Assembly: GCA_016206585.1 (NCBI GenBank)
Contig: JACQRE010000141.1
Coordinates: forward strand, 1-11,356
Source of the DNA: Candidatus Omnitrophota bacterium
GTDB lineage: Bacteria > Omnitrophota > Gorgyraeia > Aquiviventales > Aquiviventaceae
Direction: 5' to 3'
Length of the DNA stretch: 11,356 nt
This document shows positions 1 to 8,700 of this stretch, in pieces; position 1 is the first letter of the stretch, and every line of letters begins with the position of its first letter. Under the pieces are notes generated by a model that saw nothing but the letters and a program-made list of their open reading frames with translations, ran no database searches and had not been told where the DNA came from. The translations under genes were made by a program, and so were the position numbers.

Positions 1-2710
1 CGCCCACGCCATGCTTGGGCAACGTGGGACGACGCGGGTAATCCAGCTCGGCCTGAGCGGCCACGAGCCGGGCAATGAGGACGCCGTACGACGAGGGGCT
101 GACGTAGTCCAAACCCAACTGGTGTGAGATGACGATGGAAGCCGGATCCCGTCCATGCTCGCCGCAGATGCCGATCTTGAGCGCCGGCTGTGTGGCCCGC
201 CCCTTCGTGATGGCCACCTCCATGAGCTCCGCAACCTTCGGATGGAGCGTCACAAAGGGGTCGTACCCCAACAGGCCGGCCTGTTGATACCGCTGCAGGA
301 ACCCTTTCTGCGCATCATCCCGGCTGATCCCCAACGTCGTTTGGGTGAGGTCGTTGGTCCCAAACGAAAAGAAGGCCGCCGAGCGGGCGATGCGATCCGC
401 ATCCAGCGCCCCGCCGGGCAGCTCGATCATCGTGCCGATGGTATAGGGGACCTGGCCACGGGAGAGCCCGGCGTCGGCCAAGACCTCCTGAGCCACCGCC
501 TCGATAATCTGCTGCTGGTTGTTGAACTCTTCGGTGGAAAAGACCAGCGGCACCATGATCTCCGGGCGGACGGACACGCCTTCCTTGGCGAGCTTGACCG
601 CCGCGCGCATGATCGCTCGGGCTTGCATCCGGGTGATCTCAGGATAGACAATACCCAGCCGCGATCCCCGCAGCCCCAGCATGGGGTTCATCTCCCGCAG
701 CGCATCCACGACCGCGAGCAGCTGTTGCTTTTCCTCAAGGAGGTGCGGATCGCCGCCGCTGAGCTCGAGCCGTTGAATCTCAAGCGCCAGCGCTCGATGA
801 TCCGGAAGGAACTCATGCAGCGGCGGATCGAGTAACCGGACTGTCACCGGCAAGCCCGCCATCGCCCGGAAGATGCCCTCAAAATCGTCCTGCTGGAAGA
901 CCTGGAGTGCGTCCAGCGCCGCTTGACGCGTGGCGGCGTCCTTCGCCAGGATCATCTGCCGCATCATGGGGAGCCGGTCCCCAAAAAACATGTGCTCGGT
1001 CCGCACCAACCCGATGCCCCCCGCGCCAAAGCGACGGGCGGCCGTCGCCTCCTCAGGGGTGTCGGCGTTGGCGCGCACCCCCAGGCTGCGCACCTCGTCG
1101 GCCCAGCCGAGGAGCCGCTCAAGCTCCGGCGTCATCCCGCCAGGCAGCAAGGGGGCTTCGCCCGACAACACGCGATTGCCGCTTGCATCGATGGTGATGA
1201 GCTGGCCCCGATGGACCACGAGCTCGCCGGCCCTGAACGTCCCCGCGTGTTCATCGATGTCGATGTCGGCGCCGACCACCGCCGGGATCCCCTTGGACTT
1301 CGCAACAATCATCGCATGGCTCGTGCCGCCGCCGCGCGCGGTCAGGATCCCGACGCTGGCGTACATACCCTCAACGTCCTCGGGAGCCGTCTCGTTCCTC
1401 ACGAGGATCACCCGCTCCCCTCGAGCGGCCCACTCGACCGCTTCGCGGGGCGTGAAGACGACCTTCCCGACGACCGCCCCGGCCGACGAGGCCGCTCCAC
1501 GCGCCAGCTCGATCACGTTCGCCCCGGGATCAACGCGCGGGTAGAGCGTCTGCACGATGTCATCAGTGCGGATGCGCTGAATCGCATCGGCCTTGGTAAT
1601 GAGGCCTTCCTCGGCGAGATTCACCGCAATCTTCACCGCGGCCGGGCCGGTCCGCTTGCCGCTGCGGACTTGCAAGATGTAGAGCGTCCCCTGCTCGATC
1701 GTAAACTCAATATCCATCAGGTCGTGGTTGGCTCGCTCCAGCCGATCGCCGATGGTGAGCAGCTCGGTGTAGAGCGCGGGCATCTGCTCCTGAAGGGCCT
1801 GAATGGGCTGCGTCTTGAAGCGACCGGACACGATATCTTCGCCTTGCGCATTGAGTGAAAACTCTCCATAGGGGACCTTGTCGCCGGTGGAGGAGTCTCG
1901 GGTAAAGTAGACCCCGGTCCCGGAATCCGACCCCATGTTCCCGAAGACCATCGCGACGACGTTCACCGCGGTCCCCATGTCCTCAGGAATCTCCTCACCG
2001 GACTTCCTGGCATCTGCGCGGTAGACCTTGGCCCGGTCGGAATTCCACGACCTGAAGACCGCCTGAATCGCGCTCCAGAGCTGTTCGTTGACATCCGTTG
2101 GAAGCGCGCGCCCGGTCTTTTGCTGCACCAGGTCCTGATAGCGCGGGAGAACCTGCGTTTCAAGAGTGCTGACGTCAAGGTCGCCATCCTGCACGACGCC
2201 TGCCTGGTGCTTGATGGGCTTGAGGACCTCCGTAAAGGCCTCCTTGTCAATACCCAGGACCACCGACCCGTAGCCCTCGATGAAGCGTCGATAGCTATCC
2301 AGTGCAAAGTGTCGATTGCCCGTGGCCTGCGCCAACCCTTCCATCGTCTCGTCATTCAAGCCGAGGTTCAGCACCGTATCCATCATGCCGGGCATCGAAA
2401 CCGGCGCGCCGGAGCGGACGGCCACCAGCAAGGGGTTGGCGGAATCGCCGAAGCGCTTTCCGGTCGCCGCTTCAAGTTGGCGCAGTTTCTCGGCGACGGC
2501 CTGCGCAAGCCCCGGCGGGTAGGCGCCCGTCTTCAGGAACGCGAGGCATGCCTGGGTCGTGATGGTAAACCCCGGCGGCACCGGGATGCCCATCGCCATC
2601 ATCTCCTGCATCCCGGCCCCCTTGCCACCCAGGAGCGCCTTGCGCGCTTTGGGATCCGCGATGAGGCTGACCCCTTCTACGACCCCCTGACCCGCGAAGT
2701 ACACCAGGGT
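1..2710 (-). other. ppdK: Pyruvate phosphate dikinase domain (residues 2525 to window edge)
   Basis: PPDK interconverts PEP, AMP and PPi with pyruvate, ATP and Pi through a swivelling phosphohistidine domain. Nucleotide-binding domain: LLGGKGAGMQEM with Lys2554 (equivalent of Clostridium symbiosum Lys22), AVRSGAP with Arg2623 (Arg92), and GTAVNVVAMVFGNMGSDSGTG. Central domain: RGGGTSHAMIVAKS with phosphoryl-carrier His2989. PEP/pyruvate domain: GLVRTEHMFF (Arg3094), RLLDPPLHEFLP, NPMLGLRGSRLG, GTMIELP (Glu3287), SFGTNDLTQTTLG and GICGEHG with catalytic Cys3373. About 903 residues are visible against a usual 870-880, so the domain is essentially complete. Deviations: GRFKTQP replaces the usual G-x-RTPQP, putting Phe2822 at the conserved Arg337 position with Arg2821 and Lys2823 beside it; Pro2627 replaces the second Arg of SGAR; ELPGG replaces E-x-PRA. 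PPDK rather than PEP synthase is clear from the motif set and length. Confidence 0.96.
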
Positions 2711-5700
2711 GTCAGGCGCGCCGCCGGGATCCTCCCCCACCCGCATCGTGCCCACGCCGTGCTCGGGCAGCTCCGGCGCGCCGGATGGCAATTGGGCGAG
2801 CTGCGCCCGCCGGGCCGCCCTCGCCAAGACCGGACTGCGCGCCACCGCCGCGTCGTAGGCGAGGCGGTCCTCCTTCTGGCGCCGGCGGCGCTCCGCCTCA
2901 GGAATGGTTGACTCGTAGTCCGTCTCGGCGAGGTGTTGCCGGTAGTCGTCATCGCCATTCCTGAAATCATCCGCCTCGCGCGGCGTGAGGGGCTCGCCAA
3001 ACGCCTCTTCCGGCTTTGCCGGCTTGAAGGCCAGCGCCTCGTAGGCGGCCACTCTCCAATGTTGGCCGACGCCGCCAAGCATCTGCTGGGCGATCTCGTG
3101 CGCGATACGCTGGACCAGCGCCGGGTCAAACTGGCGCTCGTCGTAGGCCTTTCTGAGGAGGACGGCGGGGACATAGATTCTCAGCGTCGGCTCCTCCACG
3201 CCTTGCTCGCCGTGCTCCAGCCGCCGGCTGAAGACCTGCCACTGGCCCGGCTCTCCTATTGGAAGGTACCGCTCAGTCCCCGTTGCGACTCCAACCACTT
3301 CCACCCTCCAGCTATCGATCCGCTCCTCTCCTCCTGTCTCTCGTAAGCTCCGCGCTTTCAGCACGTCAAGCACGCGCTGAAAGAGCGCAGAGGCTTCAGG
3401 AGCCACTTCCCCCTCGGGGCGCAGCATCCGCTGCAACGAATCGTGCCACTCGGAAAGTTCCTCGAAGAAGACCTCGATGAGCTGCGGGTACCAGCTATCA
3501 GTGATCGCCTCCAGCGCCTGCCGATCCGGCGCCGGGGTTCCCACCGGCCTGGCGGCGATCACGGAAACGGGCGTCCCGGGTTCGCGGCCGCGTTCCTGCT
3601 GTTCAATGGCGGCCAAGCGATCCCACTTGACCCGCCGCTCGGCCTGGACCGGATCGCCCGATTTCATGGCGTACGCCCCAACGGCAAAGGCCACATCCGC
3701 AATCGAGACCTCCTGATCGGCTGGCCCCGCCTCGCCGGAGCGGTGGGAGATGATCACCTCGTAGCCAGCTTGTTTGGCCATCTCGATCACTTCGAGCGTC
3801 CCAAGGTAGCCCTGGCCCGCATCGGTATAGCCGGTGGTCAGCAAGCCGTTTTGATTGAGTTTGATGAGCACGGCGTTCCCAACATGCCGCCGGATGCCCT
3901 CTTGCAGGCGCCCGGCTTGGGTCACAAACAGATCATCCCCGATGAGGAGAATCTCCTGGCCAAGGCGCTGGGTGAGCTCGGCCCAGTGCTCCCAATCGTT
4001 TTCGCCTAATCCATCCTCGATCGACTCGATGGGGTAGCGTGTCACCCAGTCCGCATAGCGGTCCATGAGGAACTGCGCGCTGACCTCCTGGCCTTCAAAC
4101 CGGTAGCGATCGGGGGATCCCTCAACCAGCATCGAGGTCGCCGCAACGTCCAACGCCAACGACACCGTGCCAGGCCGTCCCGATCGATCCGCGGTGTAGC
4201 CCGCATTCTGAATGGCCTCTACCAGCCATCCGAGCACCCGTTCGTGGACGCCTGAACCTTTCAGGTTCGGGATGGCATAGCCCCCCTCTTTGCCGCGAGC
4301 GGTTGCGTCCAAGCCCTCCCGTTGGTAGATGTTCCCCAGCTCCGCGTCGATCGTCAGCCCCATCTGAATGGCGTCCTTCGCCGTGGCGCCATGCGGGACG
4401 ATCATAAACTCCTGCAGATCCAAGTCATTCTCGGCATGGGCGCCGCCGTTCGTGATGTTCATCTGCAGCCGCACGGTGGGAGCGCCGCTTGCCGCAATGG
4501 CGGGACGCACCTGACGAAGGAATTGGTACAGCTCCATGCCGCGCTGGCGGGCCGCCGCCCACGCGCAGGCCATCTGGTAGGGTAGCGCGGCGTTCGCTCC
4601 CACGCGGCCCAGGCCCATCTGCACAATCCGTTGCCCGATCTCCACGAGCTGGTCCGCGGCAAGCCCCAGGCGCTGGACTTCCGCGTGGATGGCCGACACG
4701 TTGGTGATCGCCTGCGCGACCTCCACCGTCGGAGCCTCGTCCGTTCCCGTGGAGGTGCCCGCTGGGACGACGAAATGGCCGCGGCCGCCACCGCCCACCT
4801 CGACGTCCACCCTCACGGTGGGCTGGCCCAGCGCGGTCGCCTGCGAGGCTGTCGCACTCGCGATCCGCAGCGGCTGCACTGATGCGAATGCCTGATCGAG
4901 CCATGCCAGCGTCTCATCCGAATCCACCAGCCGCAAGAAGAGCCCTGCGCCACCCACCGACTCTCTGAGTTCGGTGAGCGCCCGATAGGAGGCCTCCGCG
5001 AAGGCGTCCCGCACGAGGTGAGGGCTCACCTGATGGAGGTAGCTCTTGGCGAACCCGATCGCCGGACGGCCCGGCAGCGGCTGTTCGGGCACACAGGAGA
5101 TGATGAGCGGCAGGTACTTGCGCGGCTGGGCCAACACCTGCTGGAAGCTGATGTGCTGGTCGCCGGTTCCCTGGAGGACCCACTCGTAGCCCATCCCGAT
5201 CAACCGGTTCCGCAGCGCCTCGAACTTCTCCCCCTCCAGATAGATGAAAGGCACGAACGTGCGGCCTTGGCGGTCGGCGAGCGCCATCGCCTTCCGAATC
5301 GTCTGGACCAACTGCTCCACGCTCCCCACCTGGCCAGGTGCGTCGAGCTCGGCGAGGTTCGTGTGGAGTTGGCGGTCGTGCGCCGCCTGCAGGGCGCGCT
5401 GGAACGCCCGTTGCACCGCCCCCGGCTCGCGAACTTCCTGGTCCTGGAGCGCCTTGAGCTGTTGCTCCAAGAGCCCCTTGCCGAGCTCCACGTACGGCTG
5501 ACGGAGGTACAGGTTCTCTTGGAGAATACGGGTCGCTGGATGGTCAAGGTCGCTCGGGTCCACGCGATCCGCCGCGTGCCCCGCCTTGGCCAGCGCCCGG
5601 GCGATGAGCCGGTTGCCCACCGTGTAGGTCATCCCATAGATGGTCGTGAACAGGTCGGCGAGGCCGTTCGCCGCCGCCTGCCGGTCCTGCCCGGTTTCCA

Positions 5701-8700
5701 GCCTCGGGAGGACCCGCACGTTGTCTCCGGCAATCGGCAGCGACGACAGGTTGATGATGAGATGGTTCGCCTGCCCAAGGTAGTGGTGCCGTTGCGCCAG
5801 CCAGGAGCTGGCGGGAATGGCGATGAGGTTCGCAAATCCCTCCTGCCAGATACTCTCGTTGAAGTTCTGCTCCACGGACTTGCCGAACCAGAACAGCGCA
5901 TCCGGCACCACGAACGCGATGTCGGTGATGCCTCGATCCAGCACGAGGGTGCCGAGCTCGTTGCCAAGATGCCGGCCCTCGCGCACCCGGCGGATGCCCT
6001 CGCGGCGGCGGGCCCAGTAGGCCCCCGCGTCCAGTCCGTGGAACGCCAGAAACGTCATCATGTGAAGGTCGCCGGTCCACCGCCCCCCAACATTGTCGAA
6101 CATCGCGCCGAATCCTGGCGCGTCCTCGCCCAGCTCGCGGTCGAGGCCCGAGTTGCGGATAAAGGCCGAGAGGCGGCTTTGATCCGGCCGATCGGTCGTT
6201 TCGAAGAACATCGCTCCGAGCACCCGCCGGAACACCTGCTCCACCTGCTCTTGTGTCACCGGCAGCCCCGCGGCGGCGGCGCGCTGGGTGACCAGATCGA
6301 GCAGGCTGCTCGTCTGAAACCGTGCCGGATCAACTCTGAAGAGGTCGCCGCCCTTGCGCTCCTGGCCGTCCACCACGTTCACCTCGTGGAGCGTGTCAAA
6401 CACGACCTGCGCGAACCGAACCCCGTCCAGATCCAGCGCCTGTGCCTGGCGTTTCATGAGCGTCCACAAGATATCGCTGAAAATGAGCATCGTCTCGTCC
6501 GTCGATCCGGATTTCGAGCTGGGAATCACGACGAGCTGGTCCCACCCTGCGCCCACATCCGCCAGCACCCGCTCGAGCGCCGCCTCATAGTCTTTGCCCA
6601 GCTCATACTCGCCAGTCATCCGCACCGGTTCGCCCGCGGCCGTGGTCTGGAAGGCCGCCACGCCCTCGGCGATTCCCTGGAAGGGAGTGTGCTGACCCCC
6701 GATCCCGAGCTTGACAATTACCCGGATGGGTTTGCCGATCCGTGACTCCCGCCGGTGGAAGAAGTCGGCCATCGCCACAACACTTTGCAGGAAAGCGGCT
6801 TGGCCGGTCTCGAGACCGGCGGCATCCTGGGTGTAATAGCCCTGGTGACCTTCGAAGGCATGCGACCCATCCACCGCCGCGCCTTCCGCCACGCCGTAGC
6901 CGGCCTGCCCGTAGCCGCCCTGGAGGAATCGCGCGGCCAACGCGTCATGACCCCCAGCGTTCAGGATCGTATGGAGGGCCGCGCCGACCTGTTCGGATAG
7001 CCGAAGTTCGAGTTCCGCACGGACTTCCCGCACGAACCGGTCCACGCGCTGGATCGTCTCCTCGATCTCGGCGCGGGGGCCGGCGAAGGAGAACCGGTAC
7101 CAGCCCGGGTAGCCGAAGGCGCTGCCCGGAACGCCCTGCACGCCGGTCGCATAGGGGAAGATCCGGTCGAAGGTCTCCGGCGTGATCGTCTCGCCGCGCC
7201 AAGGGCGGCCGAAGAGGCTGGAGGGATCCCAGAAGAAGTAGAACGCGCCGCCCGGCCGGACCATACCAAGATCCATCTGCTTCCATGCCGCCTCGAAGAG
7301 CTGCTTGTTCTCGGCCAGCATGGCGCTGTGCGCTTCGTAATAGCGCCGGGTCCGCTCCGCATACTCCTTTCCCCGGCGGTAGACCGCCAGGCCCACGGCG
7401 TTGGCGATCCGATCCGACCGTTGGACGATGAGCGAATCGGTCATCCGGACCAGCTCGGTGTCGTGGCTGGCGAGCTTGCCGCGCCGTGTGCCGGGGTGGA
7501 TGACCTCCTTCGAGTCGGTCATCACGATAGCCAGGTGCTTGAGCACCTCCTCCACCGGCTTGCCGGATGCTTCAGCTACCGAGGAGGCGATCTTGTTCAG
7601 CTTGAGCGGCTTACCCACCGCGCCGTCCTCGCCGAAGAGCAGCCGCCCGTACGCCCCATCAAGCACCATGAGCACGTCGTGCGCCACCGCGTAGGTCCAC
7701 AGCGCCTGCATCTCCTCGCTGGTGACCGTGGCACTGGTGGGGTTGTCAGGGCTGGTCACCAGGAGGATCTTGGCCACATCGGGCGTGTTACGGCCCGCGG
7801 CGGCCAGCGCAGCATCAATTTCATCTTCCGTGGCGATAAACTGGCGCTCCTCCTGCGTGTCGACGTAGACGATGTCGCGCTTGGGAACACCGGCGAGCGC
7901 CAACGAAGAGTCATAGCCGACGTAGTACGGCTTGGGCACGATCACGACGGTGCCCGTGTTGCCCGGCTCGCGGTTCTTCAAGCGCGTGTACGCCTTGACC
8001 AGCGCCTGGAGCGCCACCTTCGAGCCTTCGGCATCGGAGATGACCTGCTCATCCTCGTACATCAAGCCATAGGAGTCCTCAAGATAGAAACGATCCGCGT
8101 CCTTGAGCGCGCGGCGGGTGGCTTCGGCCTGCTCCGGCGTCTGCGCAGCGCCCTCTTCAGCGGCTTGCTTCACCCACTCCGCCAGCGGAAAGCCCGGCTG
8201 GCCGACCCAGGACTTGATGAGCAGCGTGACGTCGCGCCAGCCGCCCTCTCGCGGGCCAAACGTCTCTTCCAGCTCTTTGGCGGTGAGGCTCAGGCGGTTC
8301 TGGGAGGCGGCGCGTCTGGCCAGCTCAAGCACCTTGGGATTGTCCGGGTTCAGGCCCAGGCCCTGCAGCGCCTCCTGGGCTGGAACCGAGAGGTGGCCGT
8401 AGGCGCTGAGGGACGCCTCAATCGTCTTGAGCGGGGTGATGCCGAGCGTCGGATCGGGGGCGAGCTGAGCGACCGTCCCGTTCAGGACCGATTCATCCGT
8501 CATCGACTCGATCGCCGAACGGGTGACGCCGGGTTCGGCCTGGCGCTGGGCCAGCTGCGCGCGCAGCGCGTCGTTGAGGATGGCCTGGACGTAGTTGTCC
8601 TTGCCAGCGTTGGAGGCGCCGACCGCGACCTCGAACTTCGACGCCAGGGCGGTGTTGAACGTCACCAGCGAGCCGATGCGCAGATCCGGCTGGCCGAGGC

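Noticed and set aside
923..1858. Plus-strand ORF of 311 codons
   Set aside because: Antisense to the PPDK phosphohistidine and nucleotide domains; no family match.
3070..3110. Zinc metalloprotease HExxH motif in the linker
   Set aside because: The sequence is HEIAQ; the second histidine is missing.
5018..6745. Plus-strand ORF of 575 codons
   Set aside because: Lies entirely antisense to the PGI and enolase-side coding frame; its protein matches no family and is Arg/His/Leu-rich as expected for an antisense shadow of GC-rich coding DNA.
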